A DNA stretch of 31,449 nucleotides from Ruminococcus sp. (GTDB lineage: Bacteria > Bacillota > Clostridia > Oscillospirales > Ruminococcaceae): assembly GCA_017961625.1 (NCBI GenBank), contig JAGCWY010000091.1:1-31449 (forward strand). Direction: 5' to 3'. The notes under the pieces are model-generated. The model made no database searches. It saw nothing but the letters and a program-made list of their open reading frames with translations, and was not told the origin of the DNA. Numbering within the stretch: position 1 is the stretch's first letter; each line of letters begins with the position of its first letter. The position numbers and the translations under genes were made by a program. Shown one piece after another: positions 6,836 through 14,256 of this stretch.

Positions 6836-6864
6836 ATTATAACACAGAGCTGAACAGTTTGCAA
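6836..6864 (-). promoter_or_regulatory. Promoter of the zinc-ribbon repeat-protein gene
   Basis: On the minus strand TTGCAA (6864-6859) and a perfect TATAAT (6841-6836) are 17 bp apart, 34 bp before the start codon. The divergent ATPase gene begins 70 bp away. Between them lie a TGTCCG/CGGACA hairpin (6884-6899) and the palindrome TCCTTTAAGGA (6903-6913), which could be operator or leader structures of the ATPase gene. Confidence 0.75.
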
Positions 6865-6936
6865 CAGTATTTGATGTCATATTTGTCCGGCCTCGGACAT
6901 ATCCTTTAAGGACAAAGTCTGTGAAAGGGTGGATTT

Positions 6937-9558
6937 ATGGGACTGACAGAAAAGGAAGCAGCCGAAAGACTGAGCGTGGAGGGCGAGAACGTCCTTGGTG
7001 AAGGCAGAAAAACAGGACCTCTGAAGATATTCCTCGGGCAGTTCAGAGACATTATGGTAATGATACTTCTTGGAGCAACGGTGATATCGGTGCTGCTTGG
7101 TGAGCTATCCGACGCGGTCACTATTATACTGATAGTGCTCCTTGACGCAGTTCTAGGTTTTATGCAGGAGTTCCGTACGGAGCATACTCTCGAAGCACTC
7201 CGTTCAATGACCTCTCCCACGGCGAAGTGCTGGCGCGACGGAAAGCTGAAGGAAATACCGGCTTCAAAGCTTGTAAGGGGAGATATCGTCGAGATTGAGG
7301 CAGGGGACAGGATACCTGCAGACTGCGCGGTACTTAAGGCCTCAGGCTTCTTTTCCGACGAATCTGTTCTCACAGGAGAATCGTCGGCAGTTGAAAAATC
7401 TGCAGGAGCTGAGGAGGATACCGACAATTCCTTGAACAGACCGAATATAGTTTATTGCGGAGCTTCCGCGGTAAAGGGCGTATGCCGCGGAAAGGTCATA
7501 GCTACAGGTATGGATACCCAAATGGGAAAGATATCGGGAATGCTCCGGGATATTGATAAGGAGCCCACTCCACTTCAGAAGCGGCTCGCAGAGCTTGGAA
7601 AGGCGGTTGCAGTGATATGCCTTGTGGTGTGTGCGGCAGTAGCCGGCGCAGGAATACTCCGGGGAGAGAACATCTTCGATATGCTGATGACGGGCATAAC
7701 AATAGCCATTGCCGCTATACCCGAGGGGCTTCCGGCGACAGTTACTATCGCTCTTGCGCTGGCTGTCAGCCGCATGATGAAGCAGAAAGCCCTTGTGAAC
7801 AAGCTCCACAGTGTAGAGACTTTAGGCTGTACCTCTGTGATATGCTCTGACAAGACAGGCACCATAACCGAGAACAGAATGACGGTCACAGAGCTCTCCA
7901 CAGCCGATGAGGATTACTTTTTCAGCGGCATGGGCTACCGGGTCAGCGGAGCTGTAACAAGAGCCGGAGATATTGCCGTAAATCCAGTTACTGAAAAAGG
8001 TCTTATCGAAGCTCTCAGGTGCGGAGTGCTCTGCTCCACCGCTGAGATAAGTACACAGGAAGTTCCGAAAAGCCGCAACAGAGGTTCTCTTGCAGGCAAG
8101 GGTGAGTGGAGTGTTGCAGGCGATCCTACGGAAGCTGCGCTACTCATTGCAGCCGCAAAGGCAGGTATCACAAAGTCCTTGCTGTCCAGCAAGTGCAGTG
8201 TGCTCGGTGAATACCCATTTGACAGTGAGACTCGTTTTATGGCTGTACACTGCGGTTTTGGTAGTGATAAGAGGATATACTTCAAAGGTGCTGAGGAGGT
8301 CATTCTGCCGAGGTGCTCCATGTATATGAATGGCAGGGGCGAGAAGATCCCTCTTACGGCGTCGTTCCGCAGAAAGCTCGAAGAAAAGGCGTCGGAGATG
8401 TCTGACAGGGCGCTGAGAGTCCTCGCGCTGGCGGTATGCGGTTCGGAAAAAATGGAGCCTGAACGCAGAGACCTTGTTTTTCTCGGCTTTGCAGGCATGA
8501 CCGACCCTCCTCGTGAGGAGGCAAAAGCCGCTATACGTCAGTGTGCGGCAGCGTCCGTAAAGACGGTCATGATAACGGGAGACCATAAAAATACCGCCGT
8601 GGCAGTTGCGAAAAAAGCAGGACTGCTCAAGGGCGGCATGGCTATAACAGGCGAGGAGCTGAATATGCTCTCCGATGAGGAGCTGGACCGTGATATCGGG
8701 AAGTATACCGTGTTCGCACGTGTGGAGCCCGTACACAAGCTGCGCATAGTGCGGAGCTTTAAGCGCAGAGGTGAGATAGTCACCATGACAGGCGACGGCG
8801 TGAACGACGCCCCTGCGGTGAAGGAAGCCGATGTAGGCGTAGCTATGGGAGTTACGGGTACTGACGTCACAAAGCAGGCGGCTGACGTGATACTGATGGA
8901 CGATAACCTTGCAACACTGGTGAACGCCGTGGAGCAGGGACGGTGCGTATACGCAAATATCCGCAAGTTCGTGCGGTATCTGCTCTCCTGCAATATAGGG
9001 GAGGTACTTACAATGTTCCTCGGCATCGTAATGGGTATGCCGATGATACTACTGCCGGTGCAGATACTTCTCGTGAACCTCGTAACAGACGGACTTCCGG
9101 CGATAGCTCTTGGTATGGAGCCGCCGGAGGAGGGTATAATGAGTCGTCCGCCGAGGCGTTCCGGAGAGGGCTTCTTTGCAGGTGGACTTATGTGGAAGAT
9201 AGTTATCCGCGGCATATTTATCGGACTTTCCACACTTGCAAGCTTCACAACGGTCATGCGGCTCGGCGGTTCCGCGGAAGCCTGCCGCACTGCTGCGCTT
9301 ATCACCCTTGTGGTGTCTCAGCTGATACACGTTTTCGAGTGCCGTTCCGAGAGCCGTTCACTGTTCCGCATGAATCCCTTCGGGAATATGAAGCTTGTGG
9401 GAGCAGTGCTTATTTCGGGAGCTGTTCTTGCGGCAGCTGTAGCGGTACCGCAGCTACGCATGGTATTCGGCACAGCCGCTCTGGGTATGGCGGACCTCCT
9501 TATAGCACTGGGATTCAGCGCGGCAGTGCCTCTTGTCAGCTCGGTCATCAGCCGTTAG
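6937..9558 (+). CDS. P-type Ca2+-transporting ATPase
   Basis: This is an 873-residue P2-type cation ATPase of normal length. It has an N-terminal cation-ATPase domain (GLTEKEAAERL), the actuator motif TGES (146-149) and the M4 motif PEGLP (262-266) typical of Ca2+ pumps. The phosphorylation site is DKTGT with Asp305, followed by a KGA-type nucleotide-binding segment (YFKGAEEVIL), the hinge TGDGVNDAP near 618, and the M6 motif NLVTDGLPAIALG. It should couple ATP hydrolysis to Ca2+ export across the cytoplasmic membrane. ATG 6937 follows AAAGGGTGG. It appears to be a single-gene unit, divergent from the zinc-ribbon gene and followed by intergenic repeats. P2-type pumps can also move Mn2+ or Na+/K+, but PEGLP with NLVTDG favours Ca2+. 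Confidence 0.94.
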   Translation: MGLTEKEAAERLSVEGENVLGEGRKTGPLKIFLGQFRDIMVMILLGATVISVLLGELSDAVTIILIVLLDAVLGFMQEFRTEHTLEALRSMTSPTAKCWRDGKLKEIPASKLVRGDIVEIEAGDRIPADCAVLKASGFFSDESVLTGESSAVEKSAGAEEDTDNSLNRPNIVYCGASAVKGVCRGKVIATGMDTQMGKISGMLRDIDKEPTPLQKRLAELGKAVAVICLVVCAAVAGAGILRGENIFDMLMTGITIAIAAIPEGLPATVTIALALAVSRMMKQKALVNKLHSVETLGCTSVICSDKTGTITENRMTVTELSTADEDYFFSGMGYRVSGAVTRAGDIAVNPVTEKGLIEALRCGVLCSTAEISTQEVPKSRNRGSLAGKGEWSVAGDPTEAALLIAAAKAGITKSLLSSKCSVLGEYPFDSETRFMAVHCGFGSDKRIYFKGAEEVILPRCSMYMNGRGEKIPLTASFRRKLEEKASEMSDRALRVLALAVCGSEKMEPERRDLVFLGFAGMTDPPREEAKAAIRQCAAASVKTVMITGDHKNTAVAVAKKAGLLKGGMAITGEELNMLSDEELDRDIGKYTVFARVEPVHKLRIVRSFKRRGEIVTMTGDGVNDAPAVKEADVGVAMGVTGTDVTKQAADVILMDDNLATLVNAVEQGRCVYANIRKFVRYLLSCNIGEVLTMFLGIVMGMPMILLPVQILLVNLVTDGLPAIALGMEPPEEGIMSRPPRRSGEGFFAGGLMWKIVIRGIFIGLSTLASFTTVMRLGGSAEACRTAALITLVVSQLIHVFECRSESRSLFRMNPFGNMKLVGAVLISGAVLAAAVAVPQLRMVFGTAALGMADLLIALGFSAAVPLVSSVISR

Positions 9559-9646
9559 CCCTTAGCCGTTAGCCTGTAGGGGCGGCGTTCCGCCGCCCGC
9601 AAGCGAGAGCCGCATAAATGTGCAGGGGCGGATAATATCCGCCCCG
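9549..9646. repeat. Intergenic palindromic repeats between ATPase and mazF
   Basis: GCCGTTAGCCCTTAGCCGTTAGC (three short tandem-like units) is followed by TGTAGGGGCGGCG and two hairpins: GGGCGGCG (9580-9587) with CGCCGCCC (9591-9598), and GGGGCGGAT (9625-9633) with ATCCGCCCC (9637-9645). Related hairpins behind TGTAGG- or CAGGG-like leads occur near 11925, 20598 and 29515. They may act as convergent terminators, but no T tract is present. Confidence 0.7.
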
Positions 9647-9651
9647 TAAAA

Positions 9652-9999
9652 TTATACTTCAAGCCCGAAGCTTATTGAAAGAGCCGTATTGACCTTATCC
9701 ATAGAGTTCAGGTCAAGCTCTCCCATTTTGTCTTTCAGACGCTTTTTGTCTATGGTGCGTATCTGTTCCAGCAGAACTATACTGTCCTTGGCGAGACCGC
9801 ATTGCTCTGCCTGTACTTCTATATGCGTAGGCAGGCGGCTCTTGCCGCGCTGACTGGTTATCGCAGCGGCGATGACCGTGGGACTGTGTCTGTTTCCCAC
9901 ATCGTTCTGAACTATAAGTACAGGTCTGATACCGCCCTGTTCAGAGCCTACAACGGGACTGAGGTCGGCGTAATAAATTTCTCCTCTTCTGACGGACAT
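9652..9999 (-). CDS. mazF: MazF/PemK-family endoribonuclease toxin
   Basis: This is a 115-residue protein matching MazF/EndoA across its length. It opens with RRGEIYYADLSPVVGSEQGG, then RPVLIVQND, the conserved Thr/Ser region SPTVIAAAITSQ, and the closing segment VLLEQIRTIDKKRLKDKMG. MazF toxins cut mRNA at short recognition sequences and are normally held by a small MazE-like antitoxin encoded just upstream. No such gene is seen: the preceding gene encodes a 166-residue protein of another kind and the 134-bp gap holds no convincing small frame. ATG 9999 follows GGGAGAAAACATC. Orphan mazF genes are known in Firmicutes (for example beside alr in Bacillus, where the antitoxin is present). The antitoxin here may be encoded elsewhere. 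Confidence 0.92.
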   Translation of the reverse strand: MSVRRGEIYYADLSPVVGSEQGGIRPVLIVQNDVGNRHSPTVIAAAITSQRGKSRLPTHIEVQAEQCGLAKDSIVLLEQIRTIDKKRLKDKMGELDLNSMDKVNTALSISFGLEV

Positions 10000-10133
10000 G
10001 ATGTTTTCTCCCGGTATATATAATGAATATGAACTGCTGTTCTTATTATTGCCTTTGAGACTGATATTATACAGCCTCTGTTCATTATATGCTGCCGGGA
10101 GGATTTCTGTCTATACGCATTTACTGAGGAGAT

Positions 10134-10634
10134 TCAGAAAATACATACCTCTCTTGTATGATGTTCGATATGCATTTTCAGCTCCATACCTGACAGGAAG
10201 AAAAATGAATACGGCTCATAATCACGGTCGTCGGCAACTCTGAATGCAGTACCGGGCTCGGAAAGCTCTATTGTGAAGTTGGTATGGTCGTAAAAGCGGT
10301 AATTGTCAAGAAACAGCTTCTTTTTTTCGGGCGAGGATATGTCAAGCTTAAAGCATTGCCCGATATTTTCCGTTCTGCTTTGTACAGAGAATTCTATCAC
10401 TGCACCGTCGTACATTTCGGCTGATTTTTTTAGTGTCTCCATGCAGGGAGACTCCTTTCCTCCCACCATGAATCCGCCTGTCATATTGAAAAATACGACA
10501 GTGTCCGAGCTGAGGATATTATTCTTTATGATACCGTATCTCTCTGCCGCGCTGAGGTTGGAAAATTTCATGAAACGTTCCTTGTATCCGGAAATATTGT
10601 CAATAGTGCATTTGATAGTGAGTATATTTTTCAT
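10134..10634 (-). CDS. Hypothetical protein between hydF and mazF
   Basis: This 166-residue protein of unrecognised family starts at ATG 10634, 7 bp after AAAGGAG. No signal peptide, membrane helix or metal motif is apparent. It opens MKNILTIKCTIDNISGYKE and contains a hydrophobic strand-like segment DTVVFFNMTGGFMVGG and a late FFFLSGMELKMHI. It lies 63 bp downstream of hydF on the same strand and 134 bp upstream of mazF, so the three may be co-transcribed. A role as a mazF partner is possible only by position and is not supported by size or sequence. Confidence 0.7.
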   Translation of the reverse strand: MKNILTIKCTIDNISGYKERFMKFSNLSAAERYGIIKNNILSSDTVVFFNMTGGFMVGGKESPCMETLKKSAEMYDGAVIEFSVQSRTENIGQCFKLDISSPEKKKLFLDNYRFYDHTNFTIELSEPGTAFRVADDRDYEPYSFFFLSGMELKMHIEHHTREVCIF

Positions 10635-10697
10635 TGTGCTGCTCCTTTATCTGAAAGATTTTGAGTTACGGATATTTTGTACACGGCAGTCAGGGGG

Positions 10698-11897
10698 TTA
10701 TTCTATCTTTCCTGCGAGATCGGGGAATATGCCGAGACTGCGTTTGAGTATGCCGTTCATCATGGCAAGAGCTATGCCGTAGTTGGTGAAGGGGACGTTC
10801 TGATCCTCTGCGGATTTCCGCCTGTAGACCATTTCACGCTCATTGAGCATACAGCCGCCGCAGTGTATCACAAGGCTGTATTTAGACAGGTCCTCCGGGA
10901 ACTCACGTCCCGAGCTCAGCTCGATATTCAGGGACTTGCCTGTGGTCTTTTTCAGCATGGCAGGCAGCTTAACGCTGCCGATATCACCGCACTGGCGATG
11001 GTGGGTGCAGCCCTCGGAGATAAGGACTGTGTCCCCGTCATTCAGGGTCTTTATGGCAGCTGCGCCTTTTACCGAGGTCTCAAGAAAGCCCTTGTACCGC
11101 GCCATAAGTATTGAAAACGAAGTGAGGGGAACGCTTTCCGGAACTATTTTGCTCACCACAGCGAAAGCCTGACTGTCGGTTATGACCAGTTTCGGTGGCG
11201 AGCTCAGCTTTCCGAGAGTTTCTGCAAGCTGAAATTCCTTGGTGAATACCGCCATAGCGTCAGCGTCGAGGATATCACGGAGAGTCTGTACCTGAGGAAG
11301 TATCATTCTTCCCTTGGGAGCAGCCGCGTCTATGGGAGTAACGAGCACCAGCATATCTCCCGGACTGAGCATATCACCGATGATACGCTTTTCCTCGGCA
11401 GGGAGCTTTGCAAGGGCTGCGATACGTTCTTTCAGCTCGTAGATGTTCTCGCCTGTCAGTGCGCTGACTTCAAACTCGTTTTCCTGACAGACGCGCTTTT
11501 CGGCTATATCGGACTTGTTGTACACGATAAGATAGGGGATATTCTTTTCCTTGAATATGCCTGTGAGCTGGCGCTCGGTGTCGGTAAGTCCCACAGTTCC
11601 GTCAACTACGAGCACAGCAAGGTCTGTGCGGTTGAGTATCTGCTTGGTCTTGCGCACTCTCATTTTGCCGAGAGTACCCTCGTCGTCAAAGCCGGGAGTG
11701 TCTATTATCACCACAGGCCCCAGCGGTAGAAGCTCCATAGCCTTGGTGACGGGGTCTGTGGTGGTTCCCTTGACGTCGGAGACCACGGACAGCTCCTGTC
11801 CCGTAACAGCGTTTACCACGCTGGATTTTCCTGCGTTTCTCCGTCCGAAGAAGCCTATGTGGATCCTCTCCGAGGAGGGTGTATCATTTAAACTCAT
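10698..11897 (-). CDS. hydF: [FeFe]-hydrogenase H-cluster maturation GTPase HydF
   Basis: HydF is the scaffold and GTPase on which the two-iron subcluster of [FeFe]-hydrogenase is built by HydE and HydG. The product is 399 residues. An N-terminal GTPase domain has Walker A GRRNAGKS (18-25), DTPGFDDEG and NKSD. The C-terminal domain carries the cluster-binding His and Cys residues (EGCTHHRQCGDIG and IHCGGCM), then VPFTNYGIALAMMNG. The start is chosen at ATG 11897 because GAGGA lies 9 bp before it; the upstream in-frame ATG at 11906 directly abuts that site. hydA, hydE and hydG are not in the window. The gene implies H2-evolving fermentation. Confidence 0.95.
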   Translation of the reverse strand: MSLNDTPSSERIHIGFFGRRNAGKSSVVNAVTGQELSVVSDVKGTTTDPVTKAMELLPLGPVVIIDTPGFDDEGTLGKMRVRKTKQILNRTDLAVLVVDGTVGLTDTERQLTGIFKEKNIPYLIVYNKSDIAEKRVCQENEFEVSALTGENIYELKERIAALAKLPAEEKRIIGDMLSPGDMLVLVTPIDAAAPKGRMILPQVQTLRDILDADAMAVFTKEFQLAETLGKLSSPPKLVITDSQAFAVVSKIVPESVPLTSFSILMARYKGFLETSVKGAAAIKTLNDGDTVLISEGCTHHRQCGDIGSVKLPAMLKKTTGKSLNIELSSGREFPEDLSKYSLVIHCGGCMLNEREMVYRRKSAEDQNVPFTNYGIALAMMNGILKRSLGIFPDLAGKIE

Positions 11898-11924
11898 ATT
11901 TATCATTCCTCTGTAGGGAACGCC

Positions 11925-11996
11925 GTTCGACGTTCCGAGTTGTTAGTGCTTAGTGCATAGTGATTAGTTTGTAGGAGCGAGTTCCGCTCGCCCGTG
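11925..11996. repeat. Intergenic hairpin repeats upstream of hydF
   Basis: TGTAGGGAACG...CGTTCC and TTGTAGGAGCGAG...CTCGCCC are two imperfect palindromes behind TGTAGG leads, with the low-complexity stretch TTAGTGCTTAGTGCATAGTG between them. They resemble the elements at 9577 and 29515. No gene-like frame lies here. Confidence 0.6.
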
Positions 11997-12006
11997 ATAA
12001 TCGGCA

Positions 12007-12285
12007 TTATTTTGCGAGTGAACGCTGTTCGCCCCGGCACATATCTGCCAATTCGTCTTTGGTATATTCTTTATAGAGATTTTGTTTTTGAGAAAACATC
12101 GAATCTGTTGTATTTGGAATTGCTTTAATAAGCTTTTTCAGCTCTATATCCGCAGGCAAAGTGAGAAAATTTTCTTTGATTTCTGATCCAATATAACTCT
12201 CAACTCTCAGCTCTCCACGACCTTGCTTCACTGAGCAGCCGTGAAATGATATGGCTTTTCTCTGAGGTATAGGCTTTTCTGTCAT
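12007..12285 (-). other. Questionable ORF overlapping the GrpB-family gene, possibly a gene remnant
   Basis: A 92-codon frame overlaps the 3' end of the GrpB gene by 86 bp in another frame. The overlapping first third is a shadow of GrpB, but the part beyond the GrpB stop (from about 12195 down to 12007) reads like real protein (ENFLTLPADIELKKLIKAIP, then DELADMCRGEQRSLAK) and is more AT-rich. No ribosome site supports the ATG at 12285. It could be the tail of a lost gene. No family is recognised. Confidence 0.25.
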
Positions 12286-12754
12286 CGGGGTACAGAGCTG
12301 CGGAGCGCTGCTTTACCTCGTCATATTCTCTTGCCTTTCCGGGAAAAGCGTTCAGGTAATCCCGGAAGTTAAGATAATTGTTCCATTCCGGGCTCCCTGC
12401 CCTGCAAACGTGGATATGGTGGGTCTTTATGTCGTTTTCGAGGTCGCCCATTAAAAACAGCAGCTGTCCGTATTCAGCTCGCCGGTAGATAATACCATTT
12501 TCTTTGAGGATATCCACATAAGGCATTACATCGTCAAGCTCCTTTACTGCCACCGCGATATCTATGACAGGCTTTGCGGATACCCATTTTATGGACGTGC
12601 TCCCTATATGCTGGGCGTCAATACAGACCTCGCCAAGTACCGACCTTATCAGTCCGATAGTTTGTGCGGCGTTTTCCTCCCACCGGACATTATGGGGCAG
12701 CAGCCTGACAGTACCGGTCTTTAAGCCGACAGTGGGCGTGTTTTTTCCTTCCAT
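12200..12754 (-). CDS. GrpB/UPF0157-family nucleotidyltransferase-like protein
   Basis: This is a 184-residue protein with the GrpB family pattern. It has a nucleotidyltransferase-like core with HIGSTSIKWVSAKPVIDIAV (the GST and DI.V motifs, near residues 49-68). Later come THHIHVCRAGSPEWNNYLNF, then RDYLNAFPGKAREYDEVK and a C-terminal helix ending ISRLLSEA. The biochemical role of the family is poorly known; members occur as stand-alone proteins or fused to dephospho-CoA kinase. ATG 12754 follows AAGGAG. A good promoter lies at 12837-12865, with a hairpin between it and the gene. Confidence 0.88.
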   Translation of the reverse strand: MEGKNTPTVGLKTGTVRLLPHNVRWEENAAQTIGLIRSVLGEVCIDAQHIGSTSIKWVSAKPVIDIAVAVKELDDVMPYVDILKENGIIYRRAEYGQLLFLMGDLENDIKTHHIHVCRAGSPEWNNYLNFRDYLNAFPGKAREYDEVKQRSAALYPDDRKAYTSEKSHIISRLLSEARSWRAES

Positions 12755-12805
12755 TATTTCTCCTTAGCGCAGAGCTGTTAGATTCTCCGCTCTCAGCTAA
12801 AACAC

Positions 12806-12836
12806 AAAGCCGCAGAGCAAAATGCTCCACGGCTTT
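12806..12836 (-). terminator. Hairpin between malic enzyme and GrpB gene
   Basis: The arms AAAGCCGCAGAGC (12806-12818) and GCTCCACGGCTTT (12824-12836) pair with two wobble pairs. On the minus strand a T-rich stretch (GTGTTTT) follows, so it could end malic-enzyme read-through. It starts right after the -10 of the GrpB promoter, so the two functions would overlap. Confidence 0.5.
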
Positions 12837-12865
12837 AGTATATCATATTTTTATTGTTTCCGCAA
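12837..12865 (-). promoter_or_regulatory. Candidate promoter of the GrpB-family gene
   Basis: On the minus strand TTGCGG (12865-12860) and TATACT (12842-12837) are separated by 17 bp. The start codon is about 80 bp further on. Confidence 0.5.
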
Positions 12866-12949
12866 GTATGATATAATTATGTGTTACGCATTAGTACCGC
12901 CAATGGAAATGTGCCGTAAGCGATGTACGATCATCGTTTTTTGATAAGC

Positions 12950-12974
12950 GTAAGCGAGTTTACGAGCGACAACG
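12950..12974 (+). repeat. 25-bp dispersed repeat, copy 1
   Basis: GTAAGCGAGTTTACGAGCG followed by ACAACG lies just after the malic enzyme gene. It matches 24 of 25 bases of the reverse complement of 29401-29425, after argF. The rest of 12866-12999 holds no gene I can support; it includes a weak CGATG/CATCG hairpin followed by six Ts at 12921-12942. Confidence 0.6.
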
Positions 12975-12999
12975 TGGCAAGGCGGCGCGGGCTCCGCAC

Positions 13000-14175
13000 T
13001 TAGATACGTGCAACGCCTGTATCTCTTGCAGCCTGAGCAACAGCCTTTGCAACTGCCTGTGCAACGGTCTTGTCAAGTGCGCTGGGGATAATATAATCAG
13101 CACTGAGCTTGTCATCTGTTACGAATGAAGCTATAGCCTTTGCAGCAGCTATCTTCATAGCGTCGTTGATATCGCTTGCGCGTACATCGAGGGCTCCGCG
13201 GAAGATACCGGGGAACGCCAGAACGTTGTTTATCTGGTTGGGGAAGTCGCTTCTTCCTGTGCCGACTACTGCTGCGCCTGATTCCTTTGCAAGGTCGGGC
13301 ATTATTTCGGGAGTAGGATTAGCCATGGGGAAGAGGATAGGCTTGTCAGCCATTGACTTTACCATTTCCGGAGTTACACAGCCGGGAGCCGATACTCCGA
13401 TGAATACGTCCGCGCCCTTGATTACCTCTTCAAGGCTGCCCTTTCTCATCTGCTGGTTGGTTATCTCAGCCATTTCGTCCTTCATGGGGTTCATTCCCTC
13501 AGGACGACCCTTGTATATAGCGCCGTTCCTGTCGCAGAGCACAACGTCCTTAAGTCCCATTGATATGAGGAGCTTTATGATAGCGATACCTGCTGCGCCT
13601 GCACCGCTTGTTACTACTCTTATCTCGTCAAGCTTCTTGCCTACTACCTTGAGAGCGTTGAGCATAGCTGCGAGAGTAACTACGGCTGTACCGTGCTGGT
13701 CGTCGTGGAATATCGGTATATCACAGCACTCCTTCAGCTTCTTCTCTATCTCGAAGCAGCGGGGAGCAGAAATGTCCTCCAGATTAACGCCGCCGAATGA
13801 GCCTGCAAGGAGACGTACTGTATTTACGATGTCGTCAACTTCCTTTGAGCGGACGCAGAGAGGAACTGCGTCAACGTCGCCGAAAGCCTTGAAGAGTGCG
13901 CATTTGCCTTCCATTACCGGCATGCCTGCCTCAGGACCGATGTCTCCGAGACCGAGTACTGCTGTGCCGTCTGTGACTACGGCAACGAGATTTGAACGGC
14001 GTGTGAGCTCGTAGCTCTTGTCAACGTCCTTCTGTATTTCGAGGCAAGGCTGTGCAACACCGGGAGTGTATGCAAGTGAGAGGTCGTCTCTTGTTACGAG
14101 TGGAGCGCGGCATATAACTTCTATCTTGCCCTGCCATTCATAGTGCTTTTTAAGGGATTCTTCTGCATAATTCAT
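13000..14175 (-). CDS. NAD(P)-dependent malic enzyme (oxaloacetate-decarboxylating)
   Basis: Malic enzyme oxidatively decarboxylates malate to pyruvate and CO2. The 391-residue product matches the short bacterial form. It has an N-terminal domain with LAYTPGVAQPCLEI near residue 34 and VTDGTAVLGLGDIGP, then the catalytic/metal region MEGKCALFKAFG and IPIFHDDQHGTAVV. A Rossmann domain with VVTSGAGAAGIAI follows, and then PMANPTPEI and GRSDFPNQINNVLAFPG. The start at ATG 14175 has an AAGGAC site. It lies 82 bp downstream of the LDH/MDH-family gene with a terminator between, so some transcription must read through or start in the short gap. The pairing suggests a malate shunt converting oxaloacetate to pyruvate via malate. 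Confidence 0.95.
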   Translation of the reverse strand: MNYAEESLKKHYEWQGKIEVICRAPLVTRDDLSLAYTPGVAQPCLEIQKDVDKSYELTRRSNLVAVVTDGTAVLGLGDIGPEAGMPVMEGKCALFKAFGDVDAVPLCVRSKEVDDIVNTVRLLAGSFGGVNLEDISAPRCFEIEKKLKECCDIPIFHDDQHGTAVVTLAAMLNALKVVGKKLDEIRVVTSGAGAAGIAIIKLLISMGLKDVVLCDRNGAIYKGRPEGMNPMKDEMAEITNQQMRKGSLEEVIKGADVFIGVSAPGCVTPEMVKSMADKPILFPMANPTPEIMPDLAKESGAAVVGTGRSDFPNQINNVLAFPGIFRGALDVRASDINDAMKIAAAKAIASFVTDDKLSADYIIPSALDKTVAQAVAKAVAQAARDTGVARI

Positions 14176-14205
14176 GATATATATGTCCTTTCTGTGGGTT
14201 TATTC

Positions 14206-14234
14206 AAAAAAGCGGAGAACAGAAGGTTCTCCGC
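14206..14234 (-). terminator. Terminator after the LDH/MDH-family gene
   Basis: On the minus strand GCGGAGAAC and GTTCTCCGC (14234-14226 and 14220-14212) form a perfect 9-bp stem around 5 nt, followed by TTTTTT. It lies 30 bp before the malic enzyme start and may tune the ratio of the two enzymes. Confidence 0.88.
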
Positions 14235-14256
14235 GTAAATCTTATTCTGCGGCTTC

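Noticed and set aside
6096..6842. 248-codon plus-strand frame rich in Arg and Cys
   Set aside because: It is the antisense shadow of the Gln-rich tandem repeats on the minus strand; the repeat DNA keeps other frames open.
7342..9330. Several minus-strand frames of 100-250 codons opposite the Ca2+-ATPase
   Set aside because: They are shadows of a clear P-type ATPase gene and lack ribosome sites and protein-like composition.
10010..10133. A mazE antitoxin gene upstream of mazF
   Set aside because: No minus-strand frame of suitable length with a start and ribosome site was found in the gap.
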